The notes beneath the pieces were generated by a model. It did no database searches. It had not been told where the DNA came from and worked only from the letters and a program-made list of their open reading frames with translations. This document shows positions 6,557 to 6,598 of a stretch of DNA of 6,598 nt, in pieces. Position 1 is the first letter of the stretch. Each line of letters opens with the position of its first letter. Origin of the DNA: an uncultured Collinsella sp. (GTDB taxonomy: Bacteria; Actinomycetota; Coriobacteriia; Coriobacteriales; Coriobacteriaceae); assembly GCA_900553215.1 (NCBI GenBank), contig USCJ01000079.1, forward strand, positions 1 to 6,598, given 5' to 3'. The position numbers and the translations under genes were made by a program.

Positions 6557-6598
6557 TCAGATTGGCGTGAATGCGGCACGCGCAGCGTCAGCGGGCCC
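6557..6598 (-). CDS. Possible C-terminal end of a minus-strand gene (partial)
   Basis: Read from the window edge, the minus strand gives GPADAARAAFTPI followed by TGA at 6559-6557. A strong hairpin starts 11 bases beyond it, which is the usual spacing for a gene end. Only 13 residues are visible, so no product can be named and the frame could be chance. Confidence 0.25.
   Translation of the reverse strand, partial: GPADAARAAFTPI

Overview
The window looks like a piece of chromosome from a high-GC gut actinobacterium of the class Coriobacteriia, most probably Collinsella or a near relative. I infer this from base composition, codon use and a short dispersed palindrome with a GGTGCCTGTCCCC loop that I associate with such genomes. 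No rRNA or other marker in the window proves the taxon.

Layout. Bases 1-338 hold no gene. They carry two unrelated families of palindromic repeats (12-110 and 139-178), then a cluster of TGGTAT half-sites (205-237) and a possible promoter (around 259). A complete glmS (339-2186, +) follows and ends at a strong intrinsic terminator (2210-2250). A second copy of the GGTGCCTGTCCCC palindrome (2259-2297) separates glmS from a convergent GntR/FCD-type regulator (2305-3036, -). That regulator is divergent from a YeiH-family membrane transporter (3200-4234, +), with a 163-base shared control region rich in repeats. A 273-base spacer holding a 7-bp tandem repeat and large stem-loops leads to a 405-residue protein (4508-5725, +). 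This protein has the outline of an NtrC-type enhancer-binding regulator, but its ATPase motifs are destroyed. A small single-span membrane protein of unknown function (5810-6385, +) follows behind its own extended -10 promoter. The last 213 bases hold two hairpins and perhaps the last 13 codons of a minus-strand gene cut by the window edge.

How the genes relate. GlmS makes glucosamine-6-phosphate for peptidoglycan and appears monocistronic. The divergent regulator/transporter pair is the classic layout for a ligand-responsive repressor and its target. The degenerate NtrC-like protein and its membrane-protein neighbour are the least explained part. The regulator has kept a good Fis-type DNA-binding domain but lost Walker A, Walker B, the GAFTGA loop and sensor II, so it probably binds DNA without acting as a sigma-54 activator. 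I see no mobile element gene, CRISPR array, tRNA or rRNA.
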